A stretch of DNA of 13,844 nt, from the NCBI GenBank assembly GCA_002452095.1, contig DKEG01000032.1, forward strand, positions 1 to 13,844, given 5' to 3'. The notes below the pieces were generated by a model. It worked only from the letters and a program-made list of their open reading frames with translations, made no database searches and had not been told where the DNA came from. Of the stretch, positions 1 through 5,970 are shown piece by piece. This stretch comes from Bacteroidales bacterium UBA6828. Its GTDB lineage: Bacteria > Bacteroidota > Bacteroidia > Bacteroidales > Paludibacteraceae. How positions within the stretch are numbered: position 1 is the stretch's first letter; every line of letters starts with the position of its first letter. Both the position numbers and the translations under genes were made by a program.

Positions 1-108
1 TATGGTTTTGCTCTGTGTCTTCTTGTATATCGGTTATCCTGATAGAAAAACAATGATCGGAGAAAAAAAGGGTGTCTAATAAGTCTAAGAAACATCGAAC
101 AAACAAAC

Positions 109-284
109 AAGTCTGACGACTTTCCCTGCGGACGAGGTGTGTCACCCTACTTCGCCTATGGCTTGCAGGGAGTCCATAGCGTCTGCGTCCCTAGCGGGAG
201 GTTGGTGGCAACTCTGGGGTAAACACCGACAAAATGCGATTACCCGGAAGTTGGTATCCTAGGTCTCCTATGCCGCTAGCGGCA
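109..284. ncRNA. Candidate structured RNA (unclassified)
   Basis: No ORF of note lies in the first 400 bases, but 109-284 is packed with short perfect complementary segments. They are 109-113/118-122, 124-129/165-170 enclosing 136-139/143-146, 156-161/174-179, 188-191/196-199, 201-204/209-212, 217-222/240-245, and the perfect palindrome 271-284. The pairs 124-129/165-170 and 156-161/174-179 interleave, which would form a pseudoknot. I compared it from memory with RNase P RNA, tmRNA, SRP RNA and group II intron domain V and recognised none of their signatures. It could equally be the folded end of a mobile element, or the noncoding part of a retron or omega-RNA-type system whose protein lies left of the window. 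The strand is not decidable. Bases 1-108 and 285-400 show nothing I can name, except that 300-340 could hold an end of the adjacent IS. Confidence 0.3.
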
Positions 285-400
285 AGGAAAAATAGATAAA
301 TATTTATTGCTGTCCGGTAAACACAGCCCAAAGAAGAAAAGTCTCCCCTAAATGCCCATAAAAAGGCAGATTGGTATGTATTTTTGCAAAAGCGAGCCCC

Positions 401-929
401 CTACGCAAAAAGTACCAGTTGCGGATTGCTCGTAGGTGGGGCTAAATTTTGTTCTTTAATCAGCGTATTCCAGAGTCCTTCAGGGTCTTCAAGGAAAGCA
501 TATAAGTCAATATAGTACATCAGCATCCGGCGTATCATCGTAACCATATTCGAGAAAGCCCATTTCCGTTCCAAACGCTTATGTATAACGGTGAGCAACA
601 GATTGGCTATCATCGTCACCCAAATCTGTGATTCGATAGCATTCACACTATCACCGTAAAAGTATTTGAGAGGGAAATTCTGTTTCAGTTGCTTAAATAA
701 TATCTCTATCTGCCACCTACGGTCATAAATGGCTATCACCCATTCTATCTCCGACTCCAAATCATTGGTTAACAGTCGGACGGATTCTTGCTTGCCGGGT
801 TTCCAATACTCAATGATATGTGCTTCATGCGTTAAATCTCCTTTGGTAAACTGAACTTTGCTAATATGGTATTTCACACCCTCCGGAGCCACATAGTATA
901 CACTTATGGCCAGTAAAATGAAAGGTGCA
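401..929 (-). pseudogene. IS4-family transposase, C-terminal remnant
   Basis: The translated segment carries the C-terminal part of a DDE transposase of the IS4 family. The family signature Y-(2)-R-(3)-E-(6)-K is intact in YDRRWQIEILFKQLK, so the last catalytic Glu region is present. It is followed by the helical C-terminus (IWVTMIANLLLTVI, then a Trp/Phe-rich tail ending NPQLVLFA). Full-length members have roughly 380-450 residues; here only about 175 remain, and the parts with the first two catalytic Asp residues are missing. The reading frame stays open upstream to 1000, but those first codons look unrelated, and homology appears to stop at the 15-bp repeat at 915-929. The remnant resembles Bacteroides IS1186/IS942-type elements as I remember them. 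It is not expected to transpose on its own. Confidence 0.85.
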
Positions 930-999
930 GGGGTGGAGGTAGTGTAAGGCGTTGATATTGTTTGAGATATAAAAAAGTGCGTGCAAAATGAAAGGTGCA
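915..999. repeat. 15-bp direct repeat pair at the IS truncation
   Basis: The 15-mer AAAATGAAAGGTGCA occurs at 915-929 and again at 985-999, 70 bp apart. The first copy coincides with the point where transposase-like coding begins. The second copy lies within GTGCA...TGCAC (981-985/996-1000), a 5-bp inverted repeat. This may mark the recombination or slippage event that truncated the IS; the 55 bp between the copies have no recognisable function. Confidence 0.6.
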
Positions 1000-1041
1000 C
1001 GGAGGTTGAATTTGCTTTAATTCTACTTTAATTTCAGAGAG

Positions 1042-1061
1042 GGGGCTTCAAGCCCCTTTTT
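1042..1061 (+). terminator. Rho-independent terminator
   Basis: A short GC-rich stem (GGGGC 1042-1046 with GCCCC 1052-1056, extendable through TT/AA) is followed directly by five T on the + strand. It would end rightward transcription, but no gene for it to serve is visible between the IS remnant and this site. It may belong to a host or phage gene lost when the region was rearranged. Confidence 0.7.
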
Positions 1062-1071
1062 CATTTACTTA

Positions 1072-1400
1072 CAATGACTACCACCAACACCCCTAAAACA
1101 CCCCCATCAAAGCACACCAAATCAACTACAATGAAAGCAATTAAGGCACACCGACACTTACCACCAATACCACCTCAAACACCCTATCACGACACCACAA
1201 AACAACCACAATGAAAACACCAAACGGCACACACGACATCTACCACCAAGACCACCCAAAACACCCACTACGACCCTGCAAAACGACTACAATGAAAGCA
1301 ACGGAATGGCACACCGCAAAGCGGCAGACAACGCACATCAATACAACACACGGCACCTACCACCAAAACCTCCTCAAACACCCTTCACAACCCTGCAAGT
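1072..1400 (+). repeat. Degenerate ~80-bp tandem repeat, A/C-biased
   Basis: Four imperfect units share a start like CAATGAAAGCAA and a core like TACCACCAANACC...CAAACACCC. ATG triplets recur at 1074, 1131, 1211 and 1292, spaced 57, 80 and 81 bp. The last unit carries an extra insertion of about 28 bp before running into CCCTGCAAGT at 1391-1400. The + strand is almost free of G and T. Short + strand frames open at each ATG and give related His/Pro/Lys-rich peptides (for example YHQ...KHP...PCK in the last two units), but they are not alike enough, nor supported by ribosome sites, to call as a gene. Bases 1401-1490 show nothing recognisable. Confidence 0.55.
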
Positions 1401-1490
1401 ATGACTTTCTGCAAATTCTTGAGGCTCGTACATACCACGAAGCGGACATTGGAAAAACATTGCAGTATGGTTAAATCCGTGATATCATCA

Positions 1491-1694
1491 TTAAGTGGCC
1501 GTATCTTGTGCATCTATAAGCAGTATTTTAATTTTCAGAGCCTCACGCAGTGTCATATATTTTTTGTTGTATGCATACCCATAATGATGCATAGATGCCA
1601 TTAACGCCACGCTGTTAGGATTGCCATCTCGCGCGTCAATTATAATATCTGTAGGTTCCAAGCCTAATAGCCGTCTTCGCAATTCAAGGTTCAT
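1491..1694 (-). CDS. Small phage protein, unknown function (67 aa)
   Basis: I do not recognise this protein. It is 67 residues, begins MNLELRRRLLGLEPTDIIID, has an amphipathic N-terminus and a C-terminal TLREALKIKIL helix, and shows no signal peptide or membrane segment. The start is well supported: its ATG overlaps the TGA stop of the upstream gene (ATGA), and AAGGAGG lies just before it, inside the upstream gene. A frame extending further upstream would add 13 residues but lose this ribosome site. It is the last gene of the leftward tail-fibre group. The position suggests a tail-fibre-associated accessory protein or a phage right-end gene, which is inference only. Confidence 0.7.
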   Translation of the reverse strand: MNLELRRRLLGLEPTDIIIDARDGNPNSVALMASMHHYGYAYNKKYMTLREALKIKILLIDAQDTAT

Positions 1695-2020
1695 AGCAGT
1701 TCCTCCTTGGCTTGGGTTTTGCACTGTTCGCAATAGTCGTTGTACTCTGCGAACTCATCGGGTTTGGTGTCGCGCTGGCGGAGGATGGCGAGTTCGTCGT
1801 CCACGGAGTAGCGTATGCGGATGAGTTCCACGACACGTTCTTCGTAAGTGGGTGTGTAGGAGGCAGCGGGGGCTGTTTCCGTCTCAACCTCCCGTATCTC
1901 ATAGCCTGCCGCGAGGAGTTGTGTGTCGGTAGGCGGGACATACGTGGTATTGTCATAGACCAACGACAGCGGGCGTTCCACTTCGGTGCCGTTGAGGTAA
2001 TATGCTGTTCTTGTTGCCAT
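1691..2020 (-). CDS. Small tail-fibre-associated protein (109 aa)
   Basis: A 109-residue soluble protein begins MATRTAYYLNGTEVERPL. Its N-terminal third is beta-rich and its C-terminal half is charged and helical, with the pattern IRIRYSVDDELAILRQRD and then EFAEYNDYCEQCK. That C-terminal pattern is typical of small proteins coded just after tail fibres in Bacteroidales prophages and is reminiscent of tail-fibre assembly or attachment proteins. No enzymatic motif is visible. It starts 12 bases downstream of the stop of the preceding fibre-like gene, and its last codons overlap the next start by ATGA, so translational coupling is likely. The assembly role is inferred from position, not shown by a diagnostic motif. 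Confidence 0.8.
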   Translation of the reverse strand: MATRTAYYLNGTEVERPLSLVYDNTTYVPPTDTQLLAAGYEIREVETETAPAASYTPTYEERVVELIRIRYSVDDELAILRQRDTKPDEFAEYNDYCEQCKTQAKEELL

Positions 2021-2032
2021 AGTTGTGCGGGG

Positions 2033-2599
2033 TTAGAACTCTGCCCAGAGAGCGAGATTGTTGATAATGGATATTTCGTAGGTCTTGCCGCTCACCCACG
2101 CGGGTACGTTGACGGCATACCATGTGAGCGAAAAGCCCTGAAAGGTGATTTGTATGCTTTCCCCCTCTGCGGGCGTGCCTGCTTTGAAGCGCACAAAGTA
2201 GTGGTTGAGTTCGCCGTCAAGGTCAGTGCCTTTGGTGATGGTCAGTGCCGTAACGGCGGTGTCCCATACATTCAAGACATTGGGTTGGATAGTGGCATTG
2301 CCCGTTTGGCTGACAACGGGTGTACCCGACTGCATCTCTTTCCAGTAGGTTGTGTTGTCTTTCTGCGAGAGGATATAGGTCTTGCCGTTGCTTGTTACGT
2401 GTACTGCCATACCGACAGCGCGTCTGTCTTCGGGAATGGCATCGCGCTCTTCGGTGGTGGAGACCTCGTGCCAGCCGCCACGACCGTATCGGGAATGGTG
2501 GGTGGGATAGTTGTCGGCGGTGGTGTATGGCACGACCGGTGCGGCAAGATTGGTGCCGGAGATAGGCACAGGGACGGGTTGTTTGCTTGTATCTGCCAT
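2033..2599 (-). CDS. Tail fibre/appendage-type structural protein (188 aa)
   Basis: A 188-residue protein with no signal peptide begins MADTSKQPVPVPISGTNLAA. Residues about 25-90 (Gly/Thr-rich, with RAVGMAVHVTSNGKTYILSQ and then TTYWKEM) look like the short beta repeat found in phage fibre stems and decoration proteins. The C-terminal half is beta-rich, with alternating polar and hydrophobic residues and several Trp. No catalytic residues are evident. It sits four bases after the 341-residue fibre gene and before the 109-residue protein, in one tightly spaced leftward group. A role in the distal tail or in receptor contact is inferred from composition and neighbours. Confidence 0.8.
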   Translation of the reverse strand: MADTSKQPVPVPISGTNLAAPVVPYTTADNYPTHHSRYGRGGWHEVSTTEERDAIPEDRRAVGMAVHVTSNGKTYILSQKDNTTYWKEMQSGTPVVSQTGNATIQPNVLNVWDTAVTALTITKGTDLDGELNHYFVRFKAGTPAEGESIQITFQGFSLTWYAVNVPAWVSGKTYEISIINNLALWAEF

Positions 2600-2603
2600 A
2601 GTC

Positions 2604-3629
2604 TTAGGATATTACTGCGTTGATATTGGAACCTGTCTGGAGGTCGCTGCTACGATAGACATAATACGTAACCGCCAAGCCGTAGGCGTTGGTAATGGTC
2701 TGCTCGGTGAGGGTGTAGCCGGTGAAGTCCAATCCTCCGGCTTTCCATGCGGAAGTGCCGAGGGTTTTCGGGTAGGCGTAGTAAAAGTAGCGTCCGCCGG
2801 AACAGTCGAAAGTGATTGCTTTGGCGCGGGCGTTGGAAAGTTCGGAGGTGAGGGTTGTGATGTCAGCAGCGGCATCGGCGGAGACACCCCAGTAGCGTCG
2901 GTGGTAGAAAGAGACGGACGCGGTGGCGGAGGTCTTGTCTTCGCCAGTGGCTTTGACGACCTTGCCGCCGGAGACCTCGAGACCGCTTTTGCCGGCATAG
3001 AGGTTGGCTGTGAGAGAGGTAGAGGTGGTGAGCCCTGTTTTGGTGAGGGTGGCAGAGGGTGTGGCGGGTGCGGGGAGCGTTGTGCCGAAAGAGCCGTCGC
3101 AGCGCGTGGGGGCTTTGTGGGCAGCATCGGCAGCGGGGTATTGGAATGTGCCGCTGTAGTCCGCCTTGGCACCGTTCTCGAGGGAGATGGCGTTGTCGGT
3201 CTTGGTGGCGACGAGGGTGCCGTCCTGTTTGCGGACAGTCCATTGGCTTGTGATTGCGGGCGAGACGAGGGAGAGGCTGCCTTGGTAGTTGGAGCCGTCG
3301 CGGTTCATCTTGTTGGTGGTGGCTTCCTCGAGGGCGGTTTCGAGACCCGTGATGTCGGAGGGGGTGTGGGTGTGACCGATGTCGGATTTGCCATTCAAAG
3401 CGATAGCCACAGGGGCGTTCTGTATGGGGTTGGTGGAGGTGGTGTCCAGTGCGTCATCGGCGATGACGGTATGGTCGTTGAGTGCGTCATTGAGTCCGTC
3501 GATGGAGGACATAGGTATGCTGTCGGACTTGTGCCAATAGGAGTCTATCCATGCGGCAAACTGGCTTTCGAGAGGTTTGAGACCCTTGCGGAACCAGGCT
3601 TTGAGTTGTTCGCGAGATGTAGTTGCCAT
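2604..3629 (-). CDS. Phage tail fibre protein (341 aa)
   Basis: The N-terminus (SREQLKAWFRKGLKPLESQF, then AAWIDSYWHKSDSIP) is the conserved attachment-type segment I associate with tail proteins of Bacteroidales phages. It is followed by low-complexity Thr/Ser/Ala/Gly-rich stem sequence with a GHTHTPSDI motif near residue 85. The C-terminal ~120 residues (from about SFYHRRYWG) form a Tyr/Trp-rich globular tip ending in YVYRSSDLQTGSNINAVIS. A separate tip domain on a repetitive stem fits a receptor-binding fibre. The next gene upstream ends four bases before its start. The frame is intact, and the minus-strand codon use is GC-rich like the other phage genes. No variable-region/template pair or invertible segment is visible. 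Confidence 0.85.
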   Translation of the reverse strand: MATTSREQLKAWFRKGLKPLESQFAAWIDSYWHKSDSIPMSSIDGLNDALNDHTVIADDALDTTSTNPIQNAPVAIALNGKSDIGHTHTPSDITGLETALEEATTNKMNRDGSNYQGSLSLVSPAITSQWTVRKQDGTLVATKTDNAISLENGAKADYSGTFQYPAADAAHKAPTRCDGSFGTTLPAPATPSATLTKTGLTTSTSLTANLYAGKSGLEVSGGKVVKATGEDKTSATASVSFYHRRYWGVSADAAADITTLTSELSNARAKAITFDCSGGRYFYYAYPKTLGTSAWKAGGLDFTGYTLTEQTITNAYGLAVTYYVYRSSDLQTGSNINAVIS

Positions 3630-3632
3630 AGT

Positions 3633-4634
3633 TTATTTGATTTTGATGATGTAGTTGAGGACAATGAACGGCGGACGGTTCTCGTGGGCTGCACCTGCAC
3701 CACGCGCTTTGAGAGGAACGGTATGGGTGTGTGAACCGGCAGCATCACTATTAAATTTTGCCCAACCACTTTCATAGGTGCCTTTTTCTGCACCTTTTGC
3801 ACTACTGGTGGTACTATCACCCACAGGTATGGAGTGCGAGTGTGAGCCATTACTTGTGGTTGTAACAGAACCATCCGTGATAGAAGTTGCGGTATCGTGG
3901 TTGTGCTTCGGCATTTCGTTGACAGAGAGTGCAACCGTATTGGAGCCGCCTTTCTGGTTGAGGTCATTGTAGTTGTTGGCACCGCGTCCGGCGACGAACA
4001 TACCACGCATATCGGGTATGCGGAAAGTGCTGCTGTCGTTGTTGCCGTAGGTCGTACCGAGAACGGAGAACAGGGCGGCATATTCCTGCCGGTTGAGCGA
4101 GGAACCGTCGCAGAGTTGCCAGTTGGCGGGGATAGCGGTAGACGGCCACATCATGATAGAGCCCACGGGTGCGGGTTGGAGCGATGCCATCTGCGTGCGG
4201 AGAGTAGTTATCTCTGCAAGGAGTTGGCGGTTGGTCTTGTCGGTGAGGACAGTGAAATCAGCCCATGGGAACTGCTCGGAGCCTAATCCCGGTTTGAGTT
4301 GGCGGGTGGTATAGGCATTGGGGTAACTGTCAGAGTTGGCTGTAACCGCAATAGGTGTCTTGTCAAGATAGACATAGGTAAAAGACTTGTCGCCTCCGGC
4401 AAAAGCGATGACTTCCCCTTGCGGGTAGTCGGCTGTGCAGAGAAAGATATATCCCGGCATAAATCTTGCCCCGACCTGATTGCACCCTGACAGAATAACA
4501 CGGTCGCCGGCAATGGCACCGAGCATCTCTGCAAGATGCTGGTTGTTCTGAATGTACTCCATTGTTTCGCAGTCCAACGGGAAATTGGAGTGCGGCTGGG
4601 AGGTGTAGTTTCCTTGTCGGAAATCGCTCCGCAA
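3633..4634 (-). CDS. Tail fibre with collar domain (333 aa, start disrupted)
   Basis: Residues about 1-130 (FRQGNYTSQPHSNFPLDCET onward) match the N-terminal domain of fibre proteins of this phage group. Residues 156-215 form a phage tail collar domain: PVGSIMMWPS, NWQLCDGSSL, TFRIPDMRGMFVAGRG. The tip has HNH (244-246), HSHS (265-268) and HTH (302-304) clusters and ends with the family motif HENRPPFIVLNYIIKIK. In T4-type fibre tips, HxH clusters bind iron, and the same may hold here. No ATG lies in frame before the conserved part; the only usable start is TTG at 4634. The sequence immediately upstream is a double-hairpin repeat (4636-4708), so the native start was probably replaced. A strong terminator also lies between this gene and the genes upstream, and I found no leftward promoter. 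Confidence 0.85.
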   Translation of the reverse strand: MRSDFRQGNYTSQPHSNFPLDCETMEYIQNNQHLAEMLGAIAGDRVILSGCNQVGARFMPGYIFLCTADYPQGEVIAFAGGDKSFTYVYLDKTPIAVTANSDSYPNAYTTRQLKPGLGSEQFPWADFTVLTDKTNRQLLAEITTLRTQMASLQPAPVGSIMMWPSTAIPANWQLCDGSSLNRQEYAALFSVLGTTYGNNDSSTFRIPDMRGMFVAGRGANNYNDLNQKGGSNTVALSVNEMPKHNHDTATSITDGSVTTTSNGSHSHSIPVGDSTTSSAKGAEKGTYESGWAKFNSDAAGSHTHTVPLKARGAGAAHENRPPFIVLNYIIKIK

Positions 4635-4635
4635 A

Positions 4636-4708
4636 GAAACGCGCTATGCGCATTTGTGGCTATGCGTTTCCTCCTCTACCAATCGCAAAAACTCGTTTTT
4701 GCGATTGG
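4636..4708. repeat. Double-hairpin repeat, copy 2
   Basis: Read on +, this segment has GAAACGCGC, a first hairpin (GCGC/GCGC around 4641-4651), a linker ending TTTCCTCCTCT, and a second perfect hairpin with 13-bp arms 4679-4691/4696-4708 and a 4-base loop. The same layout, with GAAACGCGC and TTCCTCCTCT preserved and almost the same spacing (42 versus 41 bases), occurs at 10498-10570. On the minus strand the linker reads AGAGGAGGAA, which resembles a ribosome site. This copy directly abuts the first codons of the collar fibre gene. Neither hairpin is followed by a T run, so a terminator role is unlikely. Confidence 0.55.
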
Positions 4709-4755
4709 TGTGGTATTGATGCTGCAATCATTTTGCAGGGAAACCGCCTTTTGGC

Positions 4756-4786
4756 TTGTTAGTTTGAAAAAAATGTAGTACCTTTG
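4756..4786 (+). promoter_or_regulatory. Bacteroidetes-type promoter, rightward
   Basis: TTG at 4756-4758 and TACCTTTG at 4779-4786 are separated by exactly 20 bases, matching the Bacteroides primary-sigma pattern (-33 TTG, -7 TAnnTTTG). The expected transcription start is near 4791. It points rightward, against all phage genes around it. Confidence 0.75.
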
Positions 4787-4790
4787 TCAA

Positions 4791-5166
4791 TGCTATAGCG
4801 ATAGCAACATTAGCGATGATCTAACGTAATCATTGTAGTGTTATCCGTCCTGTTATTCGGGCAGCCAATTTGTCCATTCTATACATTCGTCAGCGGATGT
4901 ATCAGTATGTATAATTTTAGCAATAACTTGAATAATATGATTAAAAATACGAATATAATTTCTATGATTAAAAACTTCGCATTCCGGTGGGCAGGAGTCA
5001 TTCTGGGCAGTTGTCTCCAATGTGATGGGATTGGTAGCGATACTACAATAATTCTTTAGATAGTAATGACTCCTAGATTTTTATCTACAGAGGGTTGGTA
5101 ACCCTTGCTGCCCCCCAAAAACACGAAGTGGCGTGCCGAGAAAATCGGCACGCCACTTTCTTTTTC
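4791..5166 (+). ncRNA. Candidate small RNA or tiny-gene unit, rightward
   Basis: A strong promoter (4756-4786) and a strong terminator (5126-5166) frame about 370 nt of AT-rich sequence on the + strand, opposite to every surrounding gene. The predicted 5' end begins with a hairpin (TGCTAT/ATAGCA, 4791-4806). A further stem forms near 4814-4835, 10-bp arms lie at 4993-5002 and 5065-5074 enclosing 62 bases, and a short stem sits at 5091-5105. The longest ORF with an ATG start (4907-5059, 50 codons, beginning MYNFSNNLNNMIKNTN) has no clear ribosome site and no recognised homology, so I prefer a structured RNA to a protein gene. It could be a lysogeny-expressed moron, an antisense regulator of tail genes, or a small toxin/antitoxin; the sequence does not choose among these. 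No other gene lies between 4635 and 5181. Confidence 0.45.
5126..5166. terminator. Bidirectional rho-independent terminator
   Basis: Perfect 14-bp arms (5126-5139 and 5145-5158) with a 5-base loop are followed on + by TCTTTTTC. On the minus strand the hairpin is followed by CGTGTTTTT. It lies directly after the stop of the 111-residue gene (leftward) and at the end of the rightward RNA unit, so it can serve both. Confidence 0.85.
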
Positions 5167-5181
5167 ATTCAAGCGTACATT

Positions 5182-5517
5182 TTATTCCATAGTGTCGGCG
5201 ACTTGGTGCCAGACGAACTGGTAGAGGGTGGTGTACTGCCGCTGGGCTTTGAAGGCGGCGATGTCGGCGGCAATCTTGGAAGCGTCCTGCATACGGCTGC
5301 GGGCTGCCGTGCAGATTTTTCCGAAACGGGTACGGTAGGCGACCTCGGACTGCGAGGCGGCGGTGGTACGTTGTCCGCGTACGTGGGTGAAATTGGGGTT
5401 CGCCAACATAGCGGGGTTGGAGGTGGCAGCCGAGCGGTGCATGTAGGTGGTGCGGGACTGCTTGGAGATTTTGCCCGAGAGGTGGTCAATCGGGTCGAGA
5501 TAGAATACTTTAGCCAT
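5182..5517 (-). CDS. Small phage protein, unknown (111 aa, paralog 1)
   Basis: A 111-residue basic soluble protein starts MAKVFYLDPIDHLSGKISKQ and ends in a helical region with FKAQRQYTTLYQFVWHQVAD. It belongs to the same family as the gene at 5652-5954 (shared layout: hydrophobic start, GKI/V-xKxS, long helix, F-K-xQ-xxY near the end). It is very close to the partial gene at 13607-13844, from NFTHVRG through AYRTRFG to the end. Proteins like these are frequent in Bacteroidales prophages; their function is not known to me. There is no signal peptide and no membrane segment. The gene ends 24 bases before a strong terminator and its start lies 16 bases after a large palindromic element. Three family members in 13.8 kb suggest repeated duplication. 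Confidence 0.8.
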   Translation of the reverse strand: MAKVFYLDPIDHLSGKISKQSRTTYMHRSAATSNPAMLANPNFTHVRGQRTTAASQSEVAYRTRFGKICTAARSRMQDASKIAADIAAFKAQRQYTTLYQFVWHQVADTME

Positions 5518-5532
5518 AATAGTTAATTAGAA

Positions 5533-5641
5533 GACCTCCCCAACCCCTCCAAAGGAGGGGCTCGACGGATGAGAGGTATTTTTTTCATTAAAAACATCAC
5601 CCGTTTCTGTAAGCCCCTCCTTTGGAGGGGTTGGGGAGGTC
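5533..5641. repeat. Large palindromic intergenic element A
   Basis: Perfect 30-bp inverted arms (5533-5562 and 5612-5641) flank a 49-bp AT-rich centre. Each arm is itself a small palindrome (CCCCTCC/GGAGGGG around three A or T), so the element can fold as one long hairpin or as a cruciform. It fills the spacer between the 100- and 111-residue genes. Element B (13502-13600) has the same right arm and the same inner GGGGCTCGACGGATG. Such GACCTCCCC...GGGGAGGTC elements resemble dispersed intergenic palindromes of Bacteroidetes, non-coding and MITE-like. Confidence 0.85.
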
Positions 5642-5651
5642 GGGTTAAGGT

Positions 5652-5954
5652 TTAGGATAGTTTTGCGAGTTCTTGTGCCATGAGGAAGCCGGGGAAAGAG
5701 CGGTATTTCTTTTGGGTTTTGAACTGGGCGAGATAAGCGGCACGCTCTTGGGCGGTTAATGCCTTGACAGCGGCAGCGGCGGTCTTGATTTTGGTTTGTA
5801 CGGCGAGTTGTGCCTCGGATGGTTCGCCCGTGTAGGGGTTGCAGATTTGGGAGGTGAAGCGTGTGCCGTACATCTGCTTGAATATAATCTGCGAGTGTTT
5901 GCAGACTTTGCCCCTGAATGATTGGAAGGGGACTTCGAGTTTGATTTTGGACAT
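5652..5954 (-). CDS. Small phage protein, unknown (100 aa, paralog 2)
   Basis: A 100-residue basic protein begins MSKIKLEVPFQSFRGKVCKH. It has a short beta-like N-terminal half (including YGTRFTSQICNPYTGEPSEA) and a helical C-terminal half with FKTQKKYRSFPGF. It is a more distant member of the family of the 111-residue protein. This MSKIKLxxPFxSFxGKxCKHS start is common in Bacteroidales phage proteins of unknown function. There is no signal peptide or membrane segment. It is the first gene after the restriction-modification terminator. A TACCTTTG -7-like box at 6140-6147 is the only promoter candidate I see for it and the 111-residue gene downstream. A palindrome lies 17 bases upstream of its ATG and another just after its stop. 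Confidence 0.8.
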   Translation of the reverse strand: MSKIKLEVPFQSFRGKVCKHSQIIFKQMYGTRFTSQICNPYTGEPSEAQLAVQTKIKTAAAAVKALTAQERAAYLAQFKTQKKYRSFPGFLMAQELAKLS

Positions 5955-5970
5955 AAAAGTTTTAGTTTGT

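Noticed and set aside
1072..1400. CRISPR array
   Set aside because: The units are degenerate throughout, there is no constant repeat with variable spacers, and no cas genes are nearby.
1712..3734. Long + strand open frames (1712-2623, 2511-3734) opposite the tail fibre genes
   Set aside because: They mirror the GC-rich minus-strand genes, have Gly/Val/Cys-rich composition typical of antisense frames, and no promoter or ribosome site. The minus-strand proteins are recognisable.
2604..4634. Diversity-generating retroelement or invertible fibre shufflon
   Set aside because: There is no reverse transcriptase, no adenine-mutagenised template/variable pair, no invertase and no inverted fibre fragments in the window.
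4679..4708. 13-bp perfect hairpin as a terminator
   Set aside because: No T run follows on either strand; it fits better as part of the double-hairpin repeat.
4907..5059. 50-codon + strand ORF in the candidate RNA unit
   Set aside because: It has no ribosome site and no recognised family, and the sequence is better explained by RNA stems. It is kept only as an alternative in the RNA entry.
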